Assembly (NCBI GenBank): GCA_022376925.1
Contig: JAIOJX010000006.1
Coordinates: 56,205,658 to 56,269,657 of the forward strand
Reading direction: 5' to 3'
Source: Tragulus kanchil
Lineage: Eukaryota; Chordata; Mammalia; Artiodactyla; Tragulidae
Length of the DNA stretch: 64,000 nucleotides
Position 1 is the first letter of the stretch; each line of letters opens with the position of its first letter. The notes beneath the pieces were generated by a model, which ran no database searches, was not told the origin of the DNA, and saw only the letters and a program-made list of their open reading frames with translations. The position numbers and the translations under genes were made by a program. Below, in pieces: positions 1 through 12,027 of this stretch.

Positions 1-678
1 CTAAAAGAAAGAACTAGTATCACTTTTGTTGGCTGCATAGGTCAGCTTGGCTCTGATGTTATCTTTGGAACAGCTGAGTACTTCCTATTGGCTGCCATGG
101 CTTATGATCGCTACATGGCCATCTGTTCCCCACTTCTTTACTCTATGCACATGTCTCCCAGGGTCTGCATCATCTTACTGCTTACTTCCTACCTGGGAGG
201 GTGTGTGAATGCTTCATAATTTATTGGATGCTTATTGAGTCTGAATTTCTGTGGATCAAATAAAATCAACCATTTCTTCTGTGACATGCCACCACTAGTG
301 AAGCTTTCTTGTACCTATGCTTATGCTGCTGAAATATCTCCTGCCATCTCAGCTGGGTCAATCATTGTAATCACACTGTTTACCATAATTGTTTCATATC
401 TGTACATTCTCCACTCGATCCTGAAGATGCACTCCACAGAGTGAAGGCACAAGGCCTTCTCGACTTGCACTTCCCACCTCACTACAGTCACTTTGTTTTA
501 TGGGACAGTCACATTTGTTTATGTAATACCAATGTCAAGTCACTCACCTGACCATATTAAAGTGATGTCTGTCTTCTACACAGTGGTAATCCCCATGTTG
601 AACCCTTTGATCTACAGTCTGAGGAACAAAGAGGTGAAAGAGGCCATGAGAAAACTGATGGCTAGAATACATCAGTAA
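1..678 (+). pseudogene. Olfactory receptor family 5 (5P-like) pseudogene, 5' end outside window
   Basis: One frame (frame 1) reads through the window start as the second half of a class II olfactory receptor, an odorant-binding G-protein-coupled receptor of the olfactory neuron membrane. Visible are the TM3 signature [10 protein letters not shown], the extracellular-loop block CGSNKINHFFCD, the intracellular-loop block [10 protein letters not shown] and the TM7 block [19 protein letters not shown], ending at a normal TAA at 676-678. Two in-frame nonsense codons break it: TAA at 217-219 in the loop after TM4, and TGA at 442-444 just before KAFSTC, where a Gly codon is expected. No frameshift is needed to join the pieces. 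The sequence closely resembles the OR at 14693-15640, so the two are probably tandem paralogues. The family 5 assignment is from remembered motifs; the subfamily is less certain. The signature residues are retained, in contrast to the downstream copy. Confidence 0.9.
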
Positions 679-1984
679 TTTGAAAACAAATGCAATTGGA
701 ATTCAGAAACAGCAAAAAATAATTTAAAGAACATATGTGATAGGTGCTAATTAAGTAACTTTATGTGAAAATATAAAATACTTGAATGTTGTTTAATGCC
801 AACTTTAATTTATAATATTTTAAAGTTACAGAGTATAGCATTTTCATGAAAATCTGCTGGGTTCAACTTAAATGTGCATATTCAGGATGAAGATATCTAG
901 AGAATATGGTTTTACTTCTCTCCTCCGTTCATTATTTAGGGAGTCTGATTGAGGGTGTTTTCTTTTTCTTCTGTTATATTATGCATTTAAAGTAACCTAT
1001 TGTAAATTATAATCTCAAAAGGCATCATGTACCCAACTAGAAATGCAATTGATGGTGGTTTTGACAGTGCTGGTTACTTCTATGGAAGATTTGGTTTCTT
1101 TTATACAGAGTTATCATTATTTTTGGAAATAATGAAGCTGGAGTCTAGAAAAGTTTTATTCCCACCTAATCTAAGCCAGAGCAAAATACTATGTTCCATG
1201 GTTTTGCCACCAGGAGACTCAATCCAGATACAAAGAAGAAACTCTGAAGGCTTAGTCTTTGAGACTTTACTTTTTTCCCACTACTCAGAGGTGGGTTTGC
1301 AAAGGCTTGTCTTTGATCTTTTCCAGATAAGCCTCTGAGCATAGGAAAACTACTGGTAGGGAGGGGGCTGAGGCACAATGAGGCTTTCTTTCAGCAAGCT
1401 ACTTTTAGGGCATAAAAGTACAGATTAAGACATTACAAATTAAGACAGGCTAATTCAGGCATGGAATATACCTGCCATCTTTATTTGTAATATCTCTCAA
1501 GAAGGTATTTTTTGCCATCACTTCTGTCACTGTTTTTGCATTTGGGTTTCTTGTAAATTTATATCTGTCTAATCAGTTTACATTGTCAGCAAAAATTGGC
1601 AGATGACTTTTAATCCCTTCAAAGTGTCTCTGAGGCAATGTATCTGTCCTCAGGTGTACAACCTGCTCACTTATATTGGATATTGGTTCATTGAGACATT
1701 CTTGAATCATTTGCTCCTGGGTAATTAAATATATAAGTATGATTTTCATTTCATCAGGTTTTTTTGTTACCATATATCCAAATGTTTTTCACATTTTCGT
1801 ACATGCTAATTCAGAGATGAAATTACCACTTTGATTTATGAATCTAGAATTGCCAGAATAAGCTGAAATTTGGTTGCTTTTTAAATCCATTTTATCATCA
1901 CTGGATTTGATTTGTAATATGTTTTAAGATGTTTGCAGCTACATTTATGAGACAATTTGGCCTATCATTTTGCAAAATAAACAA
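679..1984. other. Intergenic spacer, nothing recognised
   Basis: AT-rich single-copy-looking DNA downstream of the OR pseudogene. Short open frames here (for example 1027-1338) have no recognisable motif and no family resemblance, and I treat them as chance. Confidence 0.6.
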
Positions 1985-4000
1985 CCTAACTTAACATTTC
2001 AAGGAACTAGAGGAAGAGGAAAAAAACTAAACTGAAACTAAACATTAGCAGAAATAAAGAAATAATAAAAATCAAAGCAGAAACAAATTCAATGGAGAAT
2101 AAAAAAATAACTTTAAAAATCTACAGAACTAAAAGCTTTGTTTCTTAAAAAAAGGCAAATAGAGGAAATTGTATCTAGATTAAGGAAAAAAGAAGGCACA
2201 ATAATTAAATCATACATTAAAGAAGAATTATGAAACAGATGCCTCAGAAAAAAAGTATCATTAGGGGTTATATAAATGTGCATGAACAAATTGGATAACC
2301 TAGAAGAAACACATAACTCAGAAAATCAACCTATTAAGACTGAATCAAGAATAAATAGAAAGTCAAAATAGGACTCTCATATGAACCAACAATCCCAAAT
2401 CTGGAGGAAATGAAAACATTATCTCAAAGAAATACATGTGTTCCCATGTTTACTGCAGCATTATTCATGATATCCAAGACATGTAAAAAACCTAAATGCC
2501 CATCAACATATAAATGGATAAAAGAAAAGGTGACATATATTATGTTTGTGTATATAATATATATGTATGTGTATGTACAATTAACAATTATCTTACATTG
2601 TATAAAGAATCAGCTCAGGGCTTCCCTGGTGGTTCAGTGGGTAAGGACACTGCCTTGCAGTGCAAGGGGCACCGGTTCGATCCCTGGCCTGGGTAGATCC
2701 CACGTGCCACGGTGCGGCTGGACTGATATGTCCAATTACTGAGCTGGAGTTCTGGAGCACATGCGCCCAGAGCCGGTGCTCTGTGACAACAGAGGCCACT
2801 GTGATGGGAGACCCACATGGGCCAAGGAACAAAGATGGATGAAAATAGATAAATGAAAGACCAATAGAAGTGGCCCACCCGCCTCCTTCCTCCCCAACCT
2901 GCCCCCCTGCAAAAAAAAAAAAAAAAGAATTAACTCAAAATGGATTAAAGACTTAAATGTGAGATCTAAAAGTGTAAGAATAAAACCACTGGAAGGAAAC
3001 ACAGGGAAAAAAGATTCATATCATTGGCTTTGGCAATAATTTCTGTGATATCAAACAAAAGGCATTGACAACAAAAACAAAACTAGACAACATGAGACTG
3101 CAGAATGCTAAAAAGCTTCTGCACAGCATGGAAATAACAGAGTGAAAGACAGCTGTAGAATAGGAGAAGGTTTTTTCAAACTATACATCTGATAAGGGGT
3201 TAGCTTACAAAATACGTAAGGGGCTTATACAACCCTAAAGCATAAAAATCAATAACTCAATTTAAAAATGAGCTAAAGTCTTGAGTAGAAATTTCTCCAA
3301 GAATACATAGAAGCTGAATAACATGTATATGAAAGGGGGCTCGACATCATGAATCATCAAGTATATACAGATAAAAAACCACAATGAGGTATCATCTTAC
3401 ACGTGTCAGGATGGCTCTTACAAAACAAAATAGAAGACAACAAATAATAGGAGAAGATGTGGAAAAAGAAGAAACTCTTGTGCAGTCTTGTGGGGTATGA
3501 AAAATGGTGCATTGGTATGGTAAACAGTGGAAAGGTCCCCCATATAATTAAAAATAGAACTACCATATAATCCACTGATCCCACCTCTAGATATTCGCCT
3601 GAAGAAAGTGAAATCAATATCTCAAAGAGCTATTAGCACTCCCAAGTTCACTGCAGCACCATTAACAGTTGTTAAGGTATGAAAACAATGCAAATGTCCA
3701 TCAACAGAGAAATGGATAAAAAAAATTTGGTAAACACATACAATGAAATATTATTGTCTCAAAGAAGAAAGATGTTCTGTAATATGTGACAACATAGGTG
3801 AACCTGGAGAACACTGTGCTAAGTGAAATAAGCCTGTCATGGAAGGATAGTGCTTCATGATTCTACTTTATAAGGTATCTACAAGAGTCAAGTTCATAAA
3901 CTCAAGAGTGGAATAATAGTTGCCAGGGGCTGATGTTAGAGTGAAAAGAGGAGTTTTTTCCACTGTGAAATAGTACCTTCACCTAGGGAAAGAGCAAGAT
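1985..4000 (+). mobile_element. Ancient L1 (L1M-like) ORF2/3' end fragments, split by a SINE
   Basis: Heavily decayed L1 ORF2 sequence in sense orientation. Recognisable are the C-terminal stretches coding for 'tactgcagcattattcatg' and 'cccatcaacatataaatgg' near 2450-2515. After the SINE come the 'aactcaaaatggattaaag' block at 2932 and the 3' end with 'atgtccatcaacagagaa' near 3695 and 'gttgccaggggctg' near 3920. Stops occur in all frames. Divergence is much greater than in the L1s at 4450, 27705 and 57769, so this is an older layer into which the SINE at 2618 inserted. Edges are approximate. Confidence 0.75.
2618..2924 (+). mobile_element. CHR-type tRNA-derived SINE (long form)
   Basis: The tRNA-like head has a box A-like TGGTTCAGTGGGTAAGG and a box B GGTTCGATCCC, the internal RNA polymerase III promoter. 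It is followed by the family body (GTGCGGCTGGACTG, TCCAATTACTGAGCTGGAG) and a C/T-rich 3' extension (cctccttcctccccaacc), then an A tail. It is flanked by imperfect 13-bp target duplications at 2605-2617 and 2925-2937 (AAGAATCAGCTCA / AAGAATTAACTCA). It sits inside the old L1 fragment. Confidence 0.9.
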
Positions 4001-4449
4001 TATTGACTATATTGGGTATTAATCAATGAAGGTAGGAGTGAAGGGAATTTAATTCTCCCAGGTGCTATCTGGAATGGTTTTTGTAGCTCTCAAAATGTTT
4101 TTTGGTATTAAGGAAAGTTAGGTTTCCTTAATGCCTAAAGGAAGTGTGTCTTTCTAGGATAGACAGAACTTCACAATGTGTCCATTTCCTAATTTCTTGG
4201 AGTTGAGGTGAGCTGTTAGAGCCTCCTTTTGGAGATTATAAAGCTTAGATTCATTCTAAAGGCTATTGATCTACAGGCTCCTTCAAGCTCACAAAGGAAC
4301 TTCACTTCAACCTATAGAATGTTCTGCAATGTGAATATAAGAACATAGCCAGAATCAACTGTGGCCATGTATCTTGCACAACATGCTAGTCAATGTGGAA
4401 GACTGATAAGAAAACTGTTAGTGTGATCCGGTTTCCCAAGAATCTGCAC
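4001..4449. other. Spacer, nothing recognised
   Basis: AT-rich sequence between the old L1 3' end and the L1-A 5' end. The stretch around 4418-4428 (TTAGTGTGA) may be the left target duplication of L1-A, compared with TTAGTATGA at about 12033-12041. This is weak. Confidence 0.45.
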
Positions 4450-6824
4450 AGCTGCTCAAGATGGCAGCGTAGAAGGACATGCACTCATCTCTCTTGCAAA
4501 ATCACCTGAATTGCAACAAGTTCCTGAAAAACCATGGACAGGAGGAGGTTGGATCTGATCACATAAAAGATGCCCCACATCAAAGAACAAAGAAGTTGCA
4601 ACAAGATGGTAGGAGGGGCGCAATGGTGCTTTTTTTTTATTTTATTTTTAAAGATTTATTTATTTATTTACTTTGGGCGGGGGTCGGGTTGGGGAGGGAG
4701 GGGAGTGGGCGGGCCACCTCCAATGGTCTTTCACTTCTCCATTTTCATTCGTCTTCGCTCCTTGGCTCCTGTGGGCCTCCCATCGCGGTGGTGTCTGTCG
4801 TTGCAGAGCACCGGCTCTGGGCACATGCGCTCCAGAGCTCTGGCTCGGTGATTGGACACATCAGTCCAGCCGCTCCGCGGCACGTGGGACCCTCCCAGGC
4901 CAGGGCTCGAACCGGCGCCCCTTGCACTGCAAGATGGTGTCCTTACCCACTGGACCACCAGGGGAAGCCCACAATGGTGCTTTTAACAGTCAAACCTCAT
5001 ACCCACCAGAGAGACTGGGTGGGCCAAATATGCAAAGCCTGTTGCAAATCAAGACCTGGGAAAGGAGCAGTGACCTCCACGAGAGACTGAGCCAGACCTG
5101 CTTTAAAGGGTCCAAGTGCCCCCTTAAGCTAGAAGTGTCCTTGAGCAGTTCTCAGAAAGACCGCATTCAATTCCCTTTGAAGGAGGTTATTATTAACCAG
5201 ATCATACAACCACCGAGTAGGACTGGAGACTATGTGCACACTGATACCCAGGAGAGGGGAATAGTGATCCCACATGAAACTGAGCCAGACTCATCTGAGT
5301 ATTCTGATGTCTCGCATGGTGGCGGGGGTCAATGGTGGACTGCAATAAGGGCAGGGACACTGCAGAAGTGCTTCTCATAGAGCATATGGGAATAAATCCT
5401 TTGTGAGAGAGACACCATCATCTCTACTGTAGTTTGGGGGCTGGTCAAAGTACACGGAGGGAATTTAGCTCCACCCAGCAAAAAAGGCATCTGGATTAAG
5501 GATTAAGAAACTCCCAGGGCCAGCATGGGCTGGCCTTTTAGTTCTAGAATAGGTGGAAATAAACAAACAGTAAAAGAGGCCTTCAGATCCAACCACTACC
5601 AGAGGCAAGAAGAAGACTGATAATTCCTGAATAGTCAGCAAGAGACAGAAGAACATAAATATTCACTATTTTCACGTTTTGACCAGAGATGGATTTTTTT
5701 TATTATTCCATTTTATTTTTTATTCTTTCATCTTGCTTTTATCTTCTTTTCACTCTTTTATTCCGTTTTTTCCCAAATCCCCTCAGCCCAACCTCTGCTT
5801 TTGTTGTTGTTGTTTGTCTCCTCCACTGAACTCTATTGAAGCTACCAATCTTATCAGTAAGAGTGAATATATTCAAGTTTACATAACTTTTTTTTCTTTT
5901 AAGCCACACATTTTATTTTGGTACATACATCTGATTCCACATTGACCTTTTATGGTTCTGTGGGGGCTTTATTTGTTTTTATTGTTTTTGCTTTGTATTT
6001 CTATATTTTTCTATATACTTATCTCAGTTTTAATTTTTAAAATTTTTGTATATATTTCTACTTCCTCTACAACTATTTTTTTGCTTTCTCTGATGCTCTT
6101 TCCCTACAGCACTAAACTCTAATGAATACAAATCTTTATTTCCTTATATTTAACTTTGCAGTATTATTCTATATTTCTCTTCTATCCTCCCTTTCTCTTT
6201 TTCCCTTTCCCCACCATATTTCTTAGTCTGTTCTGTTCTCACTGCCTTATCTCCATCTGGGACCCTGCTCTAGCACTGTTCTCCAATTTGTGCTCTAGAT
6301 AGTTTGGTTATTAACTGGTGATATCATTTCTGGTTTTCTCTACTTGACATGCTAATGTACTGTACTGTATTTTTTGTTGGAATGTTTGGATTATGTTATG
6401 GCTGTATATGTTTGTGTGTATAATTCAGTACGCTAGATAGTATTTGCATAATATTTTAATTGCCATTTGTCAAAGGTATACTGTCTGTTTCTTATTCATA
6501 TATATATGTTTTAATACCACTTAATGCCATAACAAACCAGTCATGAAATCTTCATTCCCTGGTCAGGCAACAAGCCCAGGGGTTTTAGGGAGGGAGCACT
6601 GACTCCAAAACTCTACAATACCAGAGAACAGCTAATGCTAGAGAGCATTAAACAGCGAGAACTCTAACAAAGACAAGCACTTGTATGCAAGTTCTGACAT
6701 TACCCAATCACCAGCATCGCCCAGAATAAGATGCCTCATCCAAACAACAAACACTGATAGACATAACTCAAAGTCTGGGAAAAGGAAATTCCAAACATAG
6801 TTAGTTAAAAAATTAATAATAACA
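4450..6824 (+). promoter_or_regulatory. L1-A 5' UTR / former internal promoter
   Basis: The region between the L1 5' terminus and the ORF1 ATG, interrupted by the minus-strand SINE at 4634-4971. The AAGATGGC motif near the 5' end matches the YY1-site-like core (AANATGGC) seen at mammalian L1 5' ends, which set initiation at +1 in studied elements. Activity is not inferable here. The SINE, 180 bp from the start, probably disrupts it. Confidence 0.55.
4634..4971 (-). mobile_element. CHR-type tRNA-derived SINE (long form) inside L1-A 5' UTR
   Basis: Reverse complement of the family. The right end (4955-4971) is the tRNA head, box B lies near 4905-4915, the G-rich strand of the C-rich tail is at 4674-4715 (ggcgggggtcgggttgggga), and the (TTTA)n tail is at 4650-4670. 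A perfect 13-bp target duplication CAATGGTGCTTTT lies at 4621-4633 and 4972-4984, so the pre-insertion site can be read directly. Low divergence and retained CpGs suggest a young copy. Confidence 0.95.
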
Positions 6825-7595
6825 ATGAAACGGCAGAGAAATACCACACAAGCGAAGCAACAATCCACAAACACACAAGATCAGATCAATGAAGAGAATT
6901 TGGACAAACTTTCTGAAAGGGATTTCAGAAGAATGATAGTAAAGATGATCAAAGACACTGAAAACAGAATTTCAGAGAAATTGCTAGACACAACTAACAC
7001 ACTGAATAAAGAAATACAAGAACTTACCAAAGAAGTAACAGAGACAAACAACTCAACTGCTGAACTGAAAAACACTGTAGAAGGAACCAAGAGCAGAGTA
7101 TCTGAGACAGAAGACCGGATAAGTGAGCTGGAAGATAGAATGGAGGAAGTAACTGCTGGAAAAAAGAATCAAGCTCAAAGAGTGAAAAGAGCAGAGGATA
7201 GCCTGAGAGACCTCTGGGATAATTTCAAACGCACCAATATTCGAATTATAGGGGCTCCAGAAGAAGAAGAAGAAAAGGAAGGATATGAGAAAAATTTTGA
7301 AGAGATTCTAGTTGAAAATTTCCCCAACATGGGAAAAGAAATAGTCAAACAAGTCCAAGAAGTGCAAAAAGTACCATACAGAATAAACCTGAGAAGAAAC
7401 ACACCAAGACACATATTACTGAAGGTAACACAAATTAAACACAAAGGCAGAATTCTAAAAGCAGCAAAGGAAAAGCAACTAGCGCCATACAAAGGAAACC
7501 CCATATGTTTAACAACTAATTGTTCAACAGAAACAAAATCAAAAATGAAAAAGGGGAGATTACAACAGATAATGCAGAAATACGAAGGGTTATAA
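6825..7595 (+). pseudogene. L1-A ORF1 fused by deletion to ORF2
   Basis: A 256-residue frame. Residues 1-220 are L1 ORF1p, the trimeric RNA-binding chaperone. They show a basic N-terminus and a coiled coil (about 40-125, with SRVSETEDRISELEDRMEEV heptads), then the RRM-like core with LRDLWDNFKRTNIRIIGAPE (about 128-147) and the C-terminal domain [15 protein letters not shown]. At STET the sequence jumps to ORF2 linker sequence (KSKMKKG), which in the +1 frame reads [17 protein letters not shown]. Compared with L1-B, where these landmarks lie at about 31440 and 32866, roughly 1.4 kb is missing. That removes the ORF1 C-terminus, the inter-ORF region and the whole ORF2 endonuclease domain. The chimeric frame cannot support retrotransposition and is very likely non-functional. 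Confidence 0.88.
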
Positions 7596-8282
7596 GAGAT
7601 TATTATGGACAACTATATGGCAAAAAACTGGACAACCTGGAAGAAATGGACAGTTTCTTAGAGAAGACTAATCTCCCAAGACTGAACCAGAAAGAAACAG
7701 AAAATATGAACAATCCAATCACAAGCCCAGAAATTGAAATTGTGATAAAAAAAATATACCTAAAAATAAAAGCCCAGGGCCAGAAGGCTTTACAGGTGAA
7801 TTCTACCAAACATGTAAAGAAGAGCTAATGCCTGGCCTTCTAAAACTCTTCCAAAACATTGCACAGGAAGGAACCCTTCCAAACACATACTACAAGGCTG
7901 AGATCACTCTGATACTAAAGCCAGACAAGGACAACACAAAAAAAGAAAATTATAGGTCAGTTTCACTGGTTAATTTGGATGTCAAAATCCTCAACAATAT
8001 CCTAGCAAACAGAATTCAACAACACATCAAAAAACTCATACATCATGATCAAGTCGGGTTCATACCAGGCATGCAAGTATTCTTCAATATTCACAAAAAA
8101 TCAATGTGATACACCATATCAACAAATTGAGAGACAAAAACCACATGATAATCTCAATAGATGCAGAAAAAGCCATTGACAAAATCCAACACCCATTTGT
8201 GATTAAAAAACACCCTTCAAAAAATGGGCATAGAAGGAACCTATCTCAACATAGAGAAAGGCATATATAGGAAGCCCACATG

Positions 8283-8617
8283 GCTTCCCTGGTGGTCCAG
8301 TGGGTAAGGACACCACCTTGCAGTGCAAGGGACGCCGGTTCAATTCAATTCCTGGCCTGGGAAGATCCCATGTGCCATGGAGCGGCTGAACCAATGTGTC
8401 CAATTACAGAGCCGGAGCTCTGGGGCGCATGTACCCAGAACAGGTGCTCTGCGACAACAGAGGCCACTGTGATGGGAGGGCCTCACAGACCAAAGAACAA
8501 AAATGGATGAAATTAGATAAATGAAAGAGCAATAGAAGTGACCCGCCCGCTCCCCTCCCTCCCCAACCCTTCACCCTCCCAAAAGAAAAAATTACAAAAA
8601 AAAAAAAAAAAGAAGAA
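8283..8617 (+). mobile_element. CHR-type tRNA-derived SINE (long form) inside L1-A ORF2
   Basis: The head CTTCCCTGGTGGTCCAGTGG carries box A. Box B is disturbed by a small 'caatt' repetition (CCGGTTCAATTCAATTCCTGG at 8335-8355). The body, C-rich tail (cccgctcccctccctcccca) and A-rich end are typical. Imperfect 10-bp target duplications lie at 8271-8280 (GAAGCCCACA) and 8618-8627 (GAAGCTCACA) within L1 sequence. Confidence 0.92.
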
Positions 8618-8659
8618 GAAGCTCACAGTGACTATTATCCTCAATGCTGAAAACCAGAA

Positions 8660-10921
8660 AGCATTTCTTCTAAGATCAGGAAGAAGACAGGGATGTCCAC
8701 TTTCACCATTATTATTCAACATAGTCCTGGAAGTTCTGGCAACAGCAATATGAGAAGAAAAAGAAAAAAACTGAATCCATATTGGAAAAGGAGAAGTCAA
8801 ACTCTCTCTATTTGCAGACGACATGGTATTATACATAAAAAGCCCGAAAGACACTATTACAAAGCTACTAGAGCTAATTAACAAATTCAATAGAGTCACA
8901 GGATACAAAGCTACTAGAGCTAATTAACAAATTCAATAGAGTCACAGGATACAAAATCTATACACAGAATTCACTGGCATTCCTATACACAAACAATTAA
9001 GAATCAGAAAACGTAATCAAAAATGCAATCCCCTTCACCATTGCAACCAAAAGAATCAAATATCTAGGAATAAACCTACCCAAAGAAACAAAAGAACTGT
9101 ACACAGAATATTATAAGACACTCATGAAAGAAATTAAAGAAGATTTAAATGGATGGAGAGATATTCTATGTTCCTAGATCAGAAGAATCAATATTGTGAA
9201 AATGACCATACTACCAAATATCATCTACAGATGCAATGCAATCCCTATCAAAATACAAATGACATTTTCCACAGAACTAGACCAAAGAATAACACAGTTC
9301 ATATGGAAAAACAAAAGACCTCGAATAGCCAAAGCAATCCTGAGAAAGAAAAACGGAGCTGGAGGGATCAGCCGTCCTAACTTCAGACTATACTACAAAG
9401 CAACAGTCATGAAGACAGTATGGTACTGGCACAAAAACAGAAATATAGATCAGTGGAACAAGATAGAGAACCCAAAGATAAACCCACACAGCTATGGGTA
9501 CCTTATTTTTGACAACGGAGGTGAGACTATAAAATGGGACAAAGACAGTCTCTTCAACAAATGATGCTGGGAAAATTGGACAGCTATATACAAAAAAATG
9601 AAGTTGGAACATTCTTTGACACCATACACAAAGATCAACTCATAATGGATTAAAGACCTAAATGCAAAATCAGAAACCCTAAAACTCTTAGAGGAGAATA
9701 TAGGCAAAACCCTCAAGGACATAAACCAAAGCAAGATCTTCTCTGATCCACCTACCAGAATAGCGGAACTAAAAAGAAAAATTAACAGAGAGAAGCATTT
9801 CTTCTAAGATCAGGAAGAAGACAGGGATGTCCACTTTCACCATTATTATTCAACATAGTCCTGGAAGTTCTGGCAACAGCAATATGAGAAGAAAAAGAAA
9901 AAAACTGAATCCATATTGGAAAAGGAGAAGTCAAACTCTCTCTATTTGCAGACGACATGGTATTATACATAAAAAGCCCGAAAGACACTATTACAAAGCT
10001 ACTAGAGCTAATTAACAAATTCAATAGAGTCACAGGATACAAAGCTACTAGAGCTAATTAACAAATTCAATAGAGTCACAGGATACAAAATCTATACACA
10101 GAATTCACTGGCATTCCTATACACAAACAATTAAGAATCAGAAAACGTAATCAAAAATGCAATCCCCTTCACCATTGCAACCAAAAGAATCAAATATCTA
10201 GGAATAAACCTACCCAAAGAAACAAAAGAACTGTACACAGAATATTATAAGACACTCATGAAAGAAATTAAAGAAGATTTAAATGGATGGAGAGATATTC
10301 TATGTTCCTAGATCAGAAGAATCAATATTGTGAAAATGACCATACTACCAAATATCATCTACAGATGCAATGCAATCCCTATCAAAATACAAATGACATT
10401 TTCCACAGAACTAGACCAAAGAATAACACAGTTCATATGGAAAAACAAAAGACCTCGAATAGCCAAAGCAATCCTGAGAAAGAAAAACGGAGCTGGAGGG
10501 ATCAGCCGTCCTAACTTCAGACTATACTACAAAGCAACAGTCATGAAGACAGTATGGTACTGGCACAAAAACAGAAATATAGATCAGTGGAACAAGATAG
10601 AGAACCCAAAGATAAACCCACACACCTATGGGTACCTTATTTTTGACAACGGAGGTGAGACTATAAAATGGGACAAAGACAGTCTCTTCAACAAATGATG
10701 CTGGGAAAATTGGACAGCTATATACAAAAAAATGAAGTTGGAACATTCTTTGACACCATACACAAAGATCAACTCATAATGGATTAAAGACCTAAATGCA
10801 AAATCAGAAACCCTAAAACTCTTAGAGGAGAATATAGGCAAAACCCTCAAGGACATAAACCAAAGCAAGATCTTCTCTGATCCACCTACCAGAATAGCGG
10901 AACTAAAAAGAAAAATTAACA
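8660..10921 (+). repeat. Direct duplication 1 (offset 1134): 8660-9787 and 9794-10921
   Basis: L1-A ORF2 sequence repeated head to tail with near identity; at least one mismatch is visible (cagctatggg at 9488, cacctatggg at 10622). The junction at 9788-9793 has about 6 bp of filler. One of a set of twenty; probably an assembly overlap left in place. Confidence 0.95.
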
Positions 10922-12027
10922 TGTGAGATGTAATGAAACTTAAAAGCTTTTGTGCACCAGAAGAAACTACAAAAAAAAAGGTGAACAACCCACAGAATGG
11001 GAGAAAGTCATAGCAAATGAAACAACAGACAAAGAATTAATCTCCAAAATCCACAAGCAACTCAGACAACTCAGCACTGGAAAAATGAACAACCCAATCA
11101 AAAAACAGGAAAAGGATCTAAACAGACACCTCTCCAAAGACGACATACAGATGGCCAACAAACACATGAAATAAGGCTCAACCTCGCTTATTATTAGAGA
11201 AATGCAATCAAAACTACAATGAGATGTCACCTCACACCAGTCAGAATGGCCATCATCCACAAATCGACAGGCAAAAAATGCTGGAGAAGGTGCAGAGTAA
11301 AGAGAACACTCTTGCATTGCTGGTGAGAATGTAAATTGATACAACCACTATGGAAGACAGTATGGAGATTCCTTACAAAACTAAAAATGGAAGCACCATA
11401 TAACCCAGCAATCCCACTATTAGGCTTATGCCCTGATGAAATCAAAACGGAAAGAGGCACCTATACTCCAATGTTCATTGCAATTCTCTATACAATGGCT
11501 AGAACATGGAAGCAACCTAGATGTCTGTTGATAAATGAATGGATACAAAAGCCTGGTACATATATACAATGGCATACTACACAGCTGTAATAAGCAATGC
11601 AGAAGAATCAGTCTTAATGAGGTGGTTGGATCTAGAACCTATCATAAAAAGTGAAGTAAGTCAAAAAGAGAAAGACAAGTACAATATACTAACACATATA
11701 TATGGAATCTAGTAGGATGGTAATGATAATACACACAGTAAAGCAATGGAAAAACAGACATGGACAGTAGACATATGGACATTGTGGGGAATGAACAATG
11801 GGTGGGAGGCTTAAAGGAATTAGCATGAAAACCTATACTATCATATGTGAAAAAAATAGCTATCTTCATGGCGCTATGATAAAAAGGGATCCTGCAGGGG
11901 TGCTATGTGATGGCATGGAGGTGTGGAATGGAGGGATATACATATGACTAATCTTGGAACATACATATCTGTAAACAACAAAACTCTGTAAAAGTAAAAA
12001 GTAAAATAAAAATTTTTAAAAAAGGAA

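Larger units (their letters stand above)
7520..11590 (+). pseudogene. L1-A ORF2 remnant (reverse transcriptase and C-terminal domain)
   Basis: Degenerate ORF2p coding DNA spread over several frames. Landmarks are the linker [13 protein letters not shown] (7520), the RT fingers [14 protein letters not shown], the partial palm [12 protein letters not shown] (about 8036), a SINE at 8283-8617, a degraded FADDM-type RT block around 8810-8825 (tttgcagacgacatgg), and the C-terminal segments [20 protein letters not shown] and [19 protein letters not shown] (about 11401-11458). Frameshifts and stops are abundant. The endonuclease domain is absent because of the deletion at about 7530. The segment 8660-9787 is repeated at 9794-10921. 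Confidence 0.85.
4450..12027 (+). mobile_element. LINE-1 'L1-A', near full-length, degenerate, with two SINE insertions
   Basis: An autonomous non-LTR retrotransposon. It starts with an L1-type 5' end (GCTGCTCAAGATGGCAGCGT at 4451). The 5' UTR is about 2 kb, ending in a T-rich tract at 5690-6300. ORF1 sequence begins at 6825, ORF2 sequence runs to about 11590, and the 3' UTR ends in 'ctctgtaaaagtaaaaag' and an A-rich tail. The element carries SINEs at 4634-4971 and 8283-8617. An internal deletion near 7530 joins ORF1 to ORF2. The 1.13-kb direct duplication (8660-9787 / 9794-10921) is probably an assembly artefact. After removing SINEs and the duplicate, and allowing for the deletion, the original length is about 7.2 kb. 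Its 3' UTR resembles that of L1-C at 57769, not L1-B. Confidence 0.9.

Noticed and set aside
4673..5380. A 235-residue open frame across a SINE and L1 5' UTR
   Set aside because: The first half is SINE sequence read through (the same peptide pattern recurs at every SINE copy) and the rest is L1 5' UTR. No domain, no conserved start.
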